The notes below the pieces were generated by a model. That model searched no databases and was not told where the DNA came from. It saw nothing but the letters and a program-made list of their open reading frames with translations. Source: Rhodeus uyekii (lineage: Eukaryota; Chordata; Actinopteri; Cypriniformes; Acheilognathidae). From it: a DNA stretch of 64,000 bases. This document shows, piece by piece, positions 37,452 to 49,385 of this stretch. Made by a program: the position numbers and the translations under genes. The DNA is taken from assembly GCA_037043235.1 (NCBI GenBank), contig JAWRVZ010000056.1, positions 1,687,501 through 1,751,500 of the forward strand, given 5' to 3'. Position 1 is the stretch's first letter. Every line of letters starts with the position of its first letter.

Positions 37452-38852
37452 TTAGGGTGTGTTCACACTTGGCAGGTTTGGTTCGATTAAAACAAACTCT
37501 GGTGCATTTGCTCTGTTGTTGTGGTTCATTTGAACAAATGTAAACACTGGTGCATAGTAAACGAGTGTAGCTTGACCCCTGAAAAGATGGGTCTCGGTCC
37601 GCAGTCAAACAAACTTTTGTGTGGTTCAACTGAGATCTGAAAGCAAAAAAGACCAAAGACATGTAAACAAGCCAAAAACAGAAAATGGATAGAATGCTTA
37701 ATGTCCATCATGGTTCGGTACAGGCATCAGAACCACATATATTTCTTTGTGTATGTGATGGAGGAATTCCTGTGCAGTTCTGACTCCTTTACACATTTTA
37801 TAAACCCTTCACAAGTTGTCCGCTCCATCATATACCATCAAACGCTGCTTTTAAGACCGCCTGGAAAGTTTGTATTAAGAGCTGGGAAGCTGTCAAGTGC
37901 ATTCAAGCCATATTTGTCAGTGTACCTTCTCTTAATAAACTACACAAAAATACAGGTTTTTCTACTTCTAAAAAATATAGAACAAATAATGTGCATCAGG
38001 TGCGTTTTACTTTTTTATGTTTTAAATTAATTTAGGATTACAGTGTCATCATATAAGCAGTTAGTTTATTGTGTTATAAAATTAAAAAGCCTGACTTCTA
38101 AATTTATATTGTGTATTCTACCCCATAGGGGCTCAAATACAATCCCGAGCTACCCACTGGTATTGACAACTTTGTGGTGGTGTTCATGTGCGTTCAATTT
38201 GTAAAGGCACAGACAGCAGATGTTGAATGCATCAGAAATGCAGCCATTACCCCGGTAACCTCGTAAACAAAGCAGCTACACTACTTTCTGTTTCTGTACA
38301 GTATTTAAATGTTTCAAACAGTTATTCAGATTTTTGTATTCACTAAGACGTTCTATTCGTCACCAAATACTTAAAGATTTAATAGGCTATTTATTTTAAA
38401 TATTTTAATGCCCTAAATATTGATTGAAAATCTTATGGTTCTTTATTATTGTTTGGTTACACTTCACAATAAGGCTCCATTAGTTGACATTAGTTTTTTA
38501 GTTAACACAAACTGACAGTGAAAAGTACTTCTAAAGCATTTATTAATCTTAATTGATTTTAATTTGACCATGTAGTAATACATTATTCAAATCAAAAGTT
38601 AAGTTCATTCCATTTATTAACATTAACCATTGGAACCTTTTGTTTTTTTGCACTTTTATGTGTTTGAAACATTTATTTACTTTATACATTGTTTTATATT
38701 CTAGTTATGTTTACAGTTCTTTTTGTTATAAGAAAAAAGTTAAGTAAACCTCATTCCCAGCTTATTTCAATATTGTGGTAATACCGTATACCATGATAAA
38801 AGCTTGAGTAATTTCAATGCATCATCACATGACTTGTATGAACACACCCTTA
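37452..38852. mobile_element. PIF/Harbinger-like non-autonomous element
   Basis: TTA at 37452-37454 and 38850-38852 flank perfect 11-bp terminal repeats, gggtgtgttca and tgaacacaccc (37455-37465, 38839-38849). Beyond these the match continues imperfectly to about 17 bp. A 3-bp TTA duplication and GG-starting termini fit PIF/Harbinger. The 1395-bp interior has no transposase or Myb-like frame that I recognise. Confidence 0.75.
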
Positions 38853-39920
38853 AAGGTCAGTGTTAAAGTTTTACATTTTGAGGTTAATGTCAAAAACATT
38901 GTTTGCATTCTTGAGTTTGAGAGCAAAGTGTTATAAATGTTTCAATTCTTGTTCAAATGTCATGTGGCTAGTGCAAGAGCTTCAAAGTCACCCTCAAAGA
39001 TAATCTCCCCCATTGCTTGTCTCTTTTTGAGCTAAATGAAATACTGAAAATATTTAAAAGACAGAAAATGTTATGGAAATTTGTTCTAAAATAAATCAGG
39101 ATGGAAGTGAAAAGAGAATTCACGTTGTTACACTTCCTTATCGTGTGATACTCAAAAGTATTTTGCAAAAACTTACTTTGATGTCGGAAATAATGGTCAA
39201 GAATGATGTTTCGGGTCTCTCGGGACACTATTGGCAGTTGCCAGCAAATTAGGCCTAAACAGAGCCCTACGTTGTCATGGAAACAGTGCAATTAAATTAC
39301 TTTACTGTCAGCTGTAATATAATTTTCCTGTGCAGCGGCTCACGGGACCGGAGCGCCCCATCGGAGGGTGAGTGAAATGAGCGCTCCTCATTGGAAAGAT
39401 GCAGTACATTGATTTTTCATGAATGATTTTAGTGTCCGTGTTGCATTTCAATGTGCTGATGGCTAGTTTGAACAAGAGGCGATTTCGTTCCACCTCAAAA
39501 TGCTGCCTTCCCCACAGCACTGAAGTCTAATATTTCTCTGTTCTGAGAGACAAGCCGTTTAAAGCTGAGGTCACGTTGTTTAAAAAAAAAACATAATCTG
39601 CTCTTTGAAGAGGAAAAGCAATGTTTGATTTTTCTTGTATATATTTTCATAGAATTATTTTTGGCAGTATCATGTTTAAATATTTGATCTGGCTTTCTAG
39701 TAATTGCTTTTGCAGATGGGCCGGGTGTGTTGAGCGAGAAAGTGAGACAGGAGAGAGACAGCACCACATAAATTGATCTTTGTGACAGATCATGGGGAAG
39801 GTCACAGTCTGTTTTTCTGGTGTCATGTTCTGAGTATTTGATTCTGTGATTGACATGCCCCTATAATGTCTTTCCCCTCTGTCGCACGGGTTCTTAATGT
39901 GATAGTGTATTGAAATAGAT
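38853..39920. other. intronic DNA, no recognised gene
   Basis: Mixed composition. Short minus-strand frames at 38968-39767 show no known domain. Confidence 0.4.
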
Positions 39921-40073
39921 CAGGGATGCCCAATCCTGTTTCTGCAAAGTTCACCTCCTACCTTGATCAAACACAACTGAACCAGCTAATTAAGATCTTC
40001 AGGAGCACTAGATAATTACAGATCAGGGTTTGATCAGGGTTGGAACTGAACTCTCATGATAGGTAGATCTCCG
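39921..40073. mobile_element. hAT-type MITE, right end lost
   Basis: It starts cagggatgcccaatcctgtt, the terminus of a well-known cyprinid MITE whose interior repeats TTGATCAAACAC and GGTTGGAACTGAACTCT words. The expected mirror terminus is absent after gtagatctccga. Confidence 0.7.
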
Positions 40074-40435
40074 AGTCAGTTTTAGGTTAATGCTATAGCT
40101 GTCATTTTCTTTTAAAATGTGGGAAAGGTTCAAACAAGCTGATTATGGTGACATCTAAATTAGCAAGACTTAACTCATGGAGGATATTAATTAAATTATG
40201 ATTTTTGACTTTCACTTTTTGATAATGGCCAATATATGTTGATCTGTATTAGCCCATTTATACCTGAAATCATTTTCAGTCATTTTATATGTTTCCTTCA
40301 TACCTACATTGCCTTTGTCACTCCTGGGATTTTGTAGGGATTGATCAGCAATTTAATATAAAGTAAGATTTAAAGCATGTTCCTGTGCTAATGTTTAAGT
40401 GGTAACGTTTATGGGTTCCAATCCACAGTAAAATA

Positions 40436-40740
40436 ACCTTTATATTATTAAAATTGAAAATAACTGTCTTCTATTTGAATATGTTTTAAAATGTAATTTA
40501 TTCATGTGATGCAAAGCTGAATTTTCAGCATCATTACTCGTTTTTAGTGTCACATAATCCTTCAGAAATGATTATTAAATGCTGTTTTGGAGATCAAGAA
40601 ACATTTCTTATTATCTTTAATGAAGACACTCATTATTGTTGTGAAAACTGTTATTCGTTCTTTGATTAATAGAAGGAACATTTATTTGAAATTGAAACAT
40701 GTAACCTTATAGCTACATCTTTGCTGTCACATTTGGTGAT
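40436..40740 (-). repeat. cyprinid dispersed repeat, copy
   Basis: On the minus strand it carries gatgctgaaaattcagcttt followed by gcatcacatgaataaatt, matching the copies at 25031 and 49010. Confidence 0.75.
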
Positions 40741-41323
40741 TTATATAACATTTGTCACATTATACATGTATTAATATCTTTATTTTTATCTGTGTACCTC
40801 TATAAAAAAGAGCAACTGCGAGAACATAAAACAGACAGAGCGGATCAGTTGTAGATGACCTTGAGTATTATATTCCATTTACTTGAAATATTTCACACAT
40901 AGCAAGGCTTGTTCAGTTGCTTAGTAGCTGTTCAATCGGCTCTGAGTGTAGGCTGCTGTGCCGTGCATTCTTGCGGTTGATGATTCTCATTGTCTCGCTC
41001 TTTTTGTGCTCTCAAAGATTGTTTTGTTCCTTGGATGAAAGTAAGGGTTTCCTGCAGTGATCTGAACATCAAGTGATCAAGTGTCCACACTACCGTTTTC
41101 AAGTGGAACGGACGGAAAGCCAATACGGCGAGGAAAAAGATGCGCTTTTAAATGGAGATGTATTAATGTGGACAAGGTCTTAATCAACTTTTAAGACAGT
41201 CAGTCTGCAAACTTCTACAATAAGTTTGCATTTGGGAAGTATATGTGATGACTCTTAATGTGATTTATTTTCACCTTTGACGTTCTGTGATTGTGATCTT
41301 GTTATCTTTGGTGTGTTCCGTAG
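40741..41323. other. DNA immediately before the first coding exon
   Basis: No repeat was recognised. The 3' splice site has a weak pyrimidine tract (gtgtgttccgtag). Confidence 0.5.
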
Positions 41324-41880
41324 GAGCCTTGGTCTAAATGGGTCCGGTTATGCCTCCCAGTAAGAAGCCGGAAAGTTCCGGGGTCAGCGTCGCGAGCGGC
41401 CTGAGCCAGTTCTATCAGGCGAGCTCCATCACGCGCGCCCTGCAGGAGGCCGAGGAAATGGACCTGGCTCTTCCGATCATCAAACTGGAGAAGGGCAGCA
41501 TGGAGGACGAGGAACTCACCAACCTCAACTGGCTCCACGAGAGCAAGAACTTGCTCAACAGCTTCGGTGACCCCGTGCTGAGAAGTGTCAGCCCTGTCCA
41601 GGACCTGGACGATGACACCCCGCCCTCCCCGGCCCACTCGGATCTCCCTTATGACGCCAAGCAGAACCCGAACTGCAAACCCCCTTATTCATTCAGCTGC
41701 CTCATCTTCATGGCCATAGAAGATGCCCCTTCCAAGAGACTGCCGGTTAAAGACATATACAACTGGATCCTGGAACATTTCCCTTACTTTGCCAATGCCC
41801 CCACGGGGTGGAAGAACTCAGTCAGGCACAATCTGTCCCTCAATAAGTGCTTTAAGAAAGTGGACAAGGACAGGAGTCAG
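41324..41880 (+). CDS. foxn3: foxn3 first coding exon; CDS part 41338-41880, residues 1-181
   Basis: This exon encodes the N-terminus and most of the DNA-binding domain of FOXN3 (CHES1), a nuclear winged-helix transcriptional repressor linked to cell-cycle checkpoint control. The CDS starts at ATG 41338, directly after an in-frame TAA, so the start is fixed. It opens MGPVMPPSKKPESSG, as I recall for vertebrate FOXN3. The FOXN2/3-type block DEELTNLNWLHESKNLL lies at about residues 57-73 and SVSPVQDLDDDTPPSPAHSD at 83-102. The forkhead domain starts near NCKPPYSFSCLIFMAIE (112-128), and recognition helix 3 WKNSVRHNLSLNKCF (158-172) is intact. An AG acceptor ends at 41323 and a GTAAGG donor starts at 41881; the exon ends after codon 181 in phase 0. 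The residues before helix 1 exclude FOXN2. The region around residues 22-50 differs from the human protein as I remember it, as expected for a fish orthologue. Confidence 0.97.
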
Positions 41881-41999
41881 GTAAGGATGCCTAGATCGTT
41901 CTGCATCAATCTTTAATCGCACAATGGAAAGTGCTGATCTACTCTAGGTTTTATTTCATTGTTGCACTTTTTCTTTATGTAGTTGAGACTCTACAAACA

Positions 42000-42919
42000 T
42001 TTGCTTAAATGTAGCCTAAGGCAAAAAAGCAAGGTTGAAAAAGCAAAAGATTGCTGTTAAAGTAAATACACCCTACCTGTTGCTGAGAAGTGCAGTTCAA
42101 TTTGCAGTGAATTAGTTTGTGTGGTTTGTCAATTAACTAATTCATATGTTGATTTACCAATCAATTATTATTTATCAATTATTTTTGGCTTTTGATTTTT
42201 TTAAAATAATAAATAAGTACTTTTTTTACTATTTAATCAGCAATTCATAAACCTTATTTTATTTTTATTTTTTTTACATTTTTTTTATTTTATCACTAAC
42301 CAGCTATTTTTTTTATAGTATTATTGCCAAATTTCATAATTATATAAGTACATTTCAAAAGTAAAGTTTAGAAAGATTTTTGCTTGCTTAAAAAAGCTTT
42401 TAGCTTGTATTAAAAAGCTTTAAAAAAAAGCTTTTTGCTAGCTAACTACTTAAAATAAGTGTCTTTGTAAATCTACGCTGCAGGAGTGTGCTGAATATGT
42501 CAATATTTAGGAGAGAGACTTGTTATCTCTGTTTTAATTTGGGTAAATGTTGATTGAATTGATTCCTGTAAGAGAACATTTTATAATTGTTTGATGAAAG
42601 GATGAAGCTTATGAATCAGGACTCATTAGATGCTTATTGAGTATTGACTGATTCTTGTCAAAGGCTGATAAATGCATTCCTGTGTGCGTGTATCATATTG
42701 AGAGTATGCTGTGTGTGTACTAGTGTGTGTGTGTTTATGATGTGCCTGCACGTTCGTCAGAACAGTAAAGCCATTCCATGTGACTCTTGCAGTTCACTGC
42801 CATCTGGTCCCTGGCTGTGGAGCAAAGAATTTTTTCTGTATATGTGTCTCCATAGAAACAGCTTTGCAGTTGACATGGAAAGTAAGCTGTTGCTGTAGCA
42901 ACAGAGAAACTGATGTGTT

Positions 42920-43007
<88 letters not shown>

Positions 43008-43684
43008 AAAGCGTTCTGGCTGGGAATGGCTAATCCAGTGATGGCAGTATAGAGGGCTGCCGCTGCCCCTCCGTGTCGCTCAATTAACCCCTTCACTCCT
43101 GCAACAACAACAACTCTTCCCTGACTTTTATTCCAGTGTGTCCATGTAGGTTTTTCTTTTTTTTCCCTCTTTGTTTGCCATCATCAAAATATTAGCGTTT
43201 TCCGGGACTTGATCCACATGTTCTTTGTTTATTATTATGTTGACTTAATAATGAATTTAAATTCAATTTAAAATCTTGGAGTTGATGGTGATCCATGGTG
43301 ATCCTGTGATGGGTCCTGCTATTCACCCAACTCCAGATATGCTTATTTTTAATGTGCTCATCTAATTTTATTTAAACCCCAAATTTAATTTCCTTGCTGA
43401 GATTCACAGAGTGGAGTTGTTTTCTCGTTATTCCGCTGAACTATGAAAGTGTGAGCTCTGGGCTTTTTGGAATTAAAGGTTTCTTGTCTTCTTCTTTTTT
43501 CCATTTTATTGCTCAAAGAATATTTAATGGAAGTTGAAACTTCTTCATTATAGACTTAAGAAATGCATTCATTTCTGAACAAAATATGAAATGATTCTTG
43601 CTGGCGGCTGTTTGGGCATTTTTAGTGATCTTGTTGGTTTACTCTATAGTCTCAAATATTTGTGCAAAATATTTTGCCATGATG
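42000..43684. other. AT-rich intronic DNA with long (GT)n
   Basis: 42130-42450 is very AT-rich with AAAAGCTTTT-type palindromic words. The rest is unremarkable apart from the microsatellite listed next. Confidence 0.5.
42922..43005. repeat. (GT)n microsatellite, about 42 units
   Basis: An essentially uninterrupted GT run. Confidence 0.98.
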
Positions 43685-43935
43685 TTAAGGTTAGTGTTGT
43701 GCATTGTTACTAGGGTGTTGCTAGATGGCTGATAATAAGGTGATCTAGGGGGTTGCTAGATGGTGTTTTTATGTGCAAAATGTGCAATCACGACGCTAGG
43801 ATGTTGTTCATAGTTGCTAGGTGTTTCTAGTGTGATCTTGATGCTGGATGGTACTTGCATATGCCAAACTCCCCAAAATGATTTTGGGGTGTTGTGCATT
43901 GGTACTAGGCAGTTGCAAGGTGGTTTCTAAGGCCA
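43685..43935. repeat. degenerate GTTGCTAG minisatellite
   Basis: Repeated phrases such as agggtgttgctagatgg, gggggttgctagatgg, catagttgctaggtg and gtgttgtgcattgtTAC/ggtactaggc recur irregularly. This is a tandem-derived repeat common in cyprinid DNA. Confidence 0.65.
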
Positions 43936-44400
43936 TGTTTACACCTGGTGATAGGATGCGTGTTGGTCTGACAGGTGAGACTGGTGTTCAAATCTGTATC
44001 TTTTGCATAGTTTTAACCATTTCTGTCCTGATTTCTTTGAGCAGAGGGTCTATGGGCATGTAAATGTATACTTTTTTTCAGTTCTTTTGATCTAATTTAA
44101 ACGTCTGGAGATGGTGACAAAAAGCGGCTTTTGTTTCTGCTCTGACAGCCGTAAGATCATGCCGAACACAGAAATTTAAAATAAGTTTAAAAGTTTAAAT
44201 CCCATAATGTTTGTGCGTTAGGTCAGTAGGCGGATAGAAGGGGGTCTTTTGTGGCTGTTTGAAGACATTTGACCACATGAGCATTAACATTACGAAAGCA
44301 ATATGGTCGAATGCAGCTTCATCTTCCTCTGGAAGTGGTCGAAAGTGAAGAAAGCTTCATGCTACTAAGAGGACCAATGGCCAATTACACACTGCACAAT
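43930..44400. mobile_element. partial MITE beginning ggccatgtttacacctgg
   Basis: The left terminus resembles fish MITEs that open with a GTTTACACCTGG motif. The right terminus was not identified, so the extent is approximate. Confidence 0.4.
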
Positions 44401-45879
44401 TTTGGAAGTAACATCCACATTTGCATGTATGATTTAATCTTGAAATTGCAATTGTGATAACTTGCACGTGACAAAAGTGGGGACACACCATGCAAAGGCA
44501 GACTAATAGATTAATAGAAAAATATTCATATCAAAATATGTTTGAAATTTCATTCGTTATTTGTAAAAATAAAGGTGGAGCCGTTGCTTCTATATTACAT
44601 CTGCAGTTTACCTGAGAACGCTTAGCGATTTGATTCTTAATTGCACATCTCACAGTAAAATTAAAATGTAATTTTTTAATAAACTTGAAGCTAAAGTTCA
44701 GGTAAATATTTAATTGTCCAATGTTTGACTCTGCAAATCCATTAAAATTATTTACTACTGCGTAATTTAAATGTATTAATTGTATGTATGCATGTATGTT
44801 CTTTATGATGCATAAATCTCAATTTTAACAATGAAAGTAATATACAGACGGTGATGCATTGGCAATGACAACAGTACTAAAAATATGGTTGGCTTCTATT
44901 AATCAATTTTAATTATTAATCAAATGCTATATGCTTAATATGTTGCTCTGTGTGACACATTTTGTATCTGGGATCACTGCTCCGTGCCACTATCGGGTCC
45001 CTGTCCTGAAAAAAGTTATAGACCCCTGCTATTGAACATCAGAGCTTCTATCACCTAGTGTTGTTGCTTAAGTTTTCCAAAGTGGTTTACTTCATGCAAA
45101 AAAATAACGAAAGTTTCTGTTAGGTCACAAAGTCATGATTAGCAGTATGCCTGTTCATTTGGTATTTGATTTAATTTCTCTAGCCTCATTGGCCTACTTA
45201 ATGAATGAGTTGACTATTTTAAGTCTGTTTTAATTTCAGATTCATTGTGGATTTGCTATGCAATCATGCATCACTCTACATAATGAGACAGTAAGGGACA
45301 AATTAAACCAGCAAAATAAGAGTCTGAATAAACAAACATTTGATAGATGCACAATCCCCAGGGGTTTACAGAGGAATAATTAATTTCGGCCAAGAGGAGA
45401 ATCAAATTAAGAGATCCAGACCTCAAGAAAATGTTGTTTTTGCTTTTTACGGATTGAGAATGAGCTGCACCCGCTGTTAGCATCATTTGCACATGCTGTC
45501 TGCACTGTTTTAGGACCAGATTCACAAAGGAATTATGCAAATCAACTGTGCAAATGTAGCAACAAAATGAGTGTAGCATGGGGCAGTTGTGCCTTATTCA
45601 CATAATTGTACATAGAAAATGGATAAAAGACAACGAAAGGTACAATTTTCACACAGCGGACTTAAAATGACTTCTTCAGTAACCACTAAAATTTTAAATG
45701 CATCTCTTTACCGCCAGTATTCTGGCTCGTAGTAGCATCTTAAATTATGTCAAGCAAGTAGTGTTAACATTTATGAATCCAGCACATCTGGAAATTACCA
45801 TTCATTTGCACCAAAATAAGCTTTGTTTGATCAGTGAATAGTTATTTGTTAATAATTTAAATAATTTAATCAAATAATA
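44401..45879. other. intronic DNA; hAT end near 45030
   Basis: In reverse complement, 44985-45030 reads gcaggggtctataacttttt, a hAT-type end, with the partner not found. The remainder is AT-rich with no recognised feature. Confidence 0.4.
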
Positions 45880-46252
45880 CAGTAATCCCTCGCCACTTCG
45901 CGGTTCAAGTTTCGCGGCCTCAGTGCATCACAGATTTTTCAAAAATATTTATCAAAAAATCAAAAATCAAAAATACCGCCATATCGGCAGCCATATTGCA
46001 GAAAGTAGCGTTGCTTCATCGTGATGCGAGAGTTTCCCAGGATGCCAGACAAAGAGAGAAACTCTCTCAGAGGCTTTGTACACACCCACGAGCATTTAGA
46101 CAAGACACGTGATTGGTTCCCGGAGCGAGATTGACGAATGAGAGCACGAGTGGATGTATCCTGTGAGCTGATTGGCTGATCCTACTTCGCGGATTTTCAC
46201 CTATCACTCAAGGTTCCGGTCCACATTAACTGCAAAAAACGAGGGATCACTG
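45880..46252. mobile_element. Tigger/pogo-like MITE, short form
   Basis: Ends are cagtaatccctcgccacttc and, reversed, cagtgatccctcgttttttg, flanked by TA (45878-45879, 46253-46254). It is in inverted orientation relative to the copies at 3509 and 54227. The interior shares gagaaactctctcagaggct with them. Confidence 0.88.
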
Positions 46253-46344
46253 TATAGTCAAGTCATATATTTTATTGAAAAATATGCGATGATAGTAAAT
46301 TTTATCGTTCCAAAAATGATTTAATTATTAAAAATATTTAATTT

Positions 46345-46440
46345 GTACCTCAACTGGTAGAACATGGTTCTAGCAACACAAAGGTCATGAGTTTGATTCC
46401 TTGGGAATACACATACTGGAAAACTTTAGATAAATCTGAT
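46345..46440 (+). mobile_element. tRNA-derived SINE head, plus strand
   Basis: tacctcaactggtagaacat (box A-like) and catgagtttgattcc (box B-like) give a SINE head in the opposite orientation to the fragment that follows. Confidence 0.65.
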
Positions 46441-46449
46441 TCTGGATCA

Positions 46450-46555
46450 ATATTTATTTGACAGATACTTTTATCCAAAGCATCTTGCGTTGCATTCAAG
46501 GTACATTTTATCAGTTTATAAATTCCCTGGGAATAAAACTCATAACCATGGTATA
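46450..46555 (-). mobile_element. tRNA-derived SINE, minus-strand fragment
   Basis: gacagatacttttatccaaa and gcattcaaggtacattttat match the tail and body of the SINE copies at 23.6, 31.4 and 32.9 kb. The head is eroded. Together with the preceding plus-strand head it forms an inverted SINE pair. Confidence 0.65.
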
Positions 46556-47073
46556 CTGGGTATGTTAATGATCCAGGGTTTCACACTGACATTCTGTGTG
46601 AAAGAGTGCTGCAAACTCTTAGTTAGTAGTTTCATGCGTGCATGTTCTTATAATACACAGTGACTGGTGAAGAGTGAGTGCTCTAGAAATGACACCCTGT
46701 CATTTGTTTCCATGGCACTGTTGTGAACACAGGATCTGAACTTGGCACCTGAGTGGTGGTTATATGGGTGGATCTCCATAGCTCTTGTGTCCCTTACAAA
46801 GACTTTCACATACAGGCACATGGATCAGTGTTTATACATAGAGCTTTGATGATTAATGTGTCTTTTCCATTGTTGATGTCATTTCCATAGCAACAGGACG
46901 AGGTTACACAAGATTTGCAGGTAACAGTGGAGTCGTTCATGAAGAAACAGGATGGAAGAGCAGGCTTTTGCCATTTATAGCTGCGGAAGCCTTTTTTTCT
47001 TCTGGGTGATGGTCTGGTTGTTTGATTGAGTTTATAAGTTTAATTATTTAAAGATCAGTGTGTCAGAAATATA
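46556..47073. other. intronic DNA, no recognised gene
   Basis: No named repeat or coding signal. Confidence 0.4.
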
Positions 47074-47400
47074 CAGTAATACCTCAGTTTACGAATGACT
47101 TTGTATATGAGCAAATTGGTATACGAGCATTGTATCGGAGTGCAAGAATTTTTGTGTGGAAAAGTCTTAACGCTCAGCATCTTCGCACGCATTTTTACTG
47201 GAAATATCCAAATGACATCCTCTCATAAAACAGTCACGCGGTTCCAACCCCTTTATCAGCCCTTAACTCGTTCATTCTCTCAGCGTCGCTCGGTTTGGCT
47301 GCATCATTCACCACAGTGATACTTTTATAAGTGATTTACAGCGGTTTTACCTCGTGTTGTTAACATTAATTGTGATCGCTATTGTTCACGTCGTGAAATA
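47074..47400. mobile_element. Tigger-like element, 5' fragment
   Basis: It begins cagtaatacctcagtttacg after TA (47072-47073). This is the same type of terminus as the element at 59603 (cagtaatacctcggtttaca). No right terminus was found before the next repeat, so it looks truncated. Confidence 0.6.
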
Positions 47401-47458
47401 TACACGTACAGTACAGCATATAGAAAGAATGTACAAAATCCTCCCTCTAAGCAGTAAC

Positions 47459-47894
47459 TGTCACGGTCCATGAATTCATTGTCTCCTAGTTCTGCCTGTG
47501 TGTGTATGTGTGTGTGAGTGGGGGCGTGCTCACTGAGCACTGAATCACACCTGATTCTCATCTCATCTGCCTATTTAGTTCACTTCTCTCCACTCTTGTG
47601 TTGTCAAGTCATTGTCTCTGTTGTGTTTGCGCTGTCTTTAGCTCTCCCGTGTTCGTTCGCGTCTCCCATGTTCGTTCACGGCTCCGCGGCTCCCGTGTTC
47701 GTTCGTGGCTCCCGTGTTCGTTCTCGGCTCCTGTGTTCGTTCTCCCTCCTCTCGTCTTCTTCATGCCAGCAACGACGCTGCTCAAAGCTGAAGTGCATTA
47801 CAGTAAATATTACTGTATATATATTATAATCTCACTCCCTGTTTCTCTTGTCGCTGATTCTCGTTGTCAATTCCTCATCTACATGGATACGTGA
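47459..47894 (+). mobile_element. possible solo LTR containing a 19-bp minisatellite
   Basis: It begins TGTCACGG, is followed by CACACCTGATTCTCATCT-type text and a TATTTAG box. This layout is common to fish Gypsy-type LTRs. No gag/pol frame adjoins it. The end near 47894 is approximate and no target duplication was resolved. Confidence 0.35.
47643..47745 (+). repeat. 19-bp minisatellite, about five units
   Basis: The unit gctcccgtgttcgttcgtg repeats with small changes and one broken unit (gctccgcg) at about 47681-47688. Confidence 0.85.
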
Positions 47895-48570
47895 AGGGTT
47901 ACGGCGATTAACGCTGGTCCATATGACATGATTTTACCCTCACTCTGAAACCAGGTTGATTGTAAGATAAAGCTGGCCTGCTCACTGACATGTTCCCTGG
48001 CCAGATGTTATGTTCCCTGTGGACAGATGTTGGTTGCGAGGGAAGCTGTGGGAGATTTGCACGCAAACCTCCCTTTGACGTCACCAGCCCATCCAACTAC
48101 CAAGGGTTACACGATCGCTCCCCAGGTATCCTATTGCTGACACCATTGTATCTGCGATCAATAACAGACGCGGAGCCGTCTCAGGGAGTCAGCACCTTCC
48201 GGAATCTTAATCTTTTACTTCCTCTTAATGAGAACAAGATGAAGATTTAACTCTAAAACTTAATTTGTTGCTTGGGGACATCCAAGCATGGGTTTATCCA
48301 ACGTTTTGGCAGCACAGATAAGACTAGTCTTGATGATAAGAAGGGGAACCTTGGGGAACTTTATGAATCTGTGAACATTTTTTTATAATTAGTGTAGGTT
48401 GTGATGATAAAGAAAATGAAAGAGCATTCCGTGCTCTGTCTTTACTTGACTGATGACTCACTGACCACTTATTTAAATTTACAATAAAACATTCTCTCAG
48501 TGATTTTTATAGTATTCGCTCTAATGGTTGGAAGAAACCATTATTAGTACCTTGCATCCTGAAAAAGGAA
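47895..48570. other. intronic DNA, no recognised gene
   Basis: No repeat recognised. Balanced composition at 47930-48250. Confidence 0.4.
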
Positions 48571-48574
48571 AGCA

Positions 48575-48790
48575 TTATTAAAGGATTAGTTCACCCAAAA
48601 CATGAAAAGTCCCTCGTTGTTTACTCTCCCTTATGGTTTTCCAAGCCATATGACTGTGGAAAACAAAAAAAGAGAGAAATTTTAAAGAACTTTACTGATC
48701 ACTATGGATCTTTCCAAGTTCAAAAAGCTGGAAAATCATAAAGTATTGTGAGCTATATTTCAAGCCGTCTGAAATAGTTTTTTATAATTT
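48575..48790 (+). mobile_element. fragment of a cyprinid MITE beginning aaaggattagttcac
   Basis: ttaaaggattagttcaccca followed by tttactctccctta and ccatatgactgtggaaaaca is typical of a very common zebrafish/carp non-autonomous element. The right end is not resolved. Confidence 0.6.
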
Positions 48791-49009
48791 CTAATAATAT
48801 AAAACTTTGTGTGAGAACCATATCAGTCAGATTCATGAACTGTATTAATTAATTTGAATTAATTTAGGGTGATTTTATGAATTAAATAAAAAAATGAATT
48901 GATAAAAACTATTAAAAAAATTATTTAACGTACCGGACATTGCTACTTCATGAACCATCACAAATGTGGTAAGAAGAGCTAGGGCATGATGACATTTTCA
49001 TTGAATGAT

Positions 49010-49385
49010 GATCAGGAAGGATGTATTAAAATGATCGCAAGGACATTCATAATATTACAGCAGATTGTTATTTCAAATAAATGCTGTTCCTTTGAACTCT
49101 CCATTCAGAATCATGAAGGAAAAAAATCACGGGTTCCACCAAAGTTCTCAACACCAAATGAGCATTTTATAATGATTTCTGAAAGATCATGTAAGACTGG
49201 AGTAATGATGTTGAAAATTCAGCTTTACCATCTCAGAAGTAAATTAGTTTTTAAAAAAAGCTAAAATTGAAAATGATTATTTTCAATTGTAATTATATTT
49301 CACAATATAATTTTTTTGTTTAATGCATAATTTATAGATTTTTGATAAATGCAGCCTTGGTGAGCATCTTTCAGAAGCATAAAAA
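49010..49385 (+). repeat. cyprinid dispersed repeat, longest copy
   Basis: It contains, in order, aaatgctgttcctttgaact, atgatttctgaaagatcatg, taagactggagtaatgatgt, tgaaaattcagctttaccat and aaatgcagccttggtgagca. This is the full order of words of the family also seen at 25.0 and 40.5 kb. Confidence 0.85.

Larger units (their letters stand above)
1..41323 (+). other. foxn3: DNA upstream of the first foxn3 coding exon (5' intron, inferred)
   Basis: No convincing coding exon was found here on either strand. The first coding exon begins with a splice acceptor and only 14 nt of 5' UTR, so at least one non-coding exon lies upstream, either in this interval or before the window. FOXN3 genes are known for a very long 5' intron. 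The interval holds transposon debris, microsatellites and repeat-poor stretches, itemised separately. That it is intron rather than intergenic DNA is an inference. Confidence 0.7.

Noticed and set aside
41302..41637. 111-codon minus-strand open frame overlapping foxn3 exon A
   Set aside because: It is the antisense shadow of a GC-rich conserved coding exon.
41338..41880. Assignment to FOXN2 rather than FOXN3
   Set aside because: The N-terminus MGPVMPPSKKPESS and the block SVSPVQDLDDDTPPSPAHSD are FOXN3-type; FOXN2 differs at both as I recall it.
42794..43096. Open frames of Cys-Val or Thr-His repeats
   Set aside because: They are translations of the (GT)n microsatellite, not genes.
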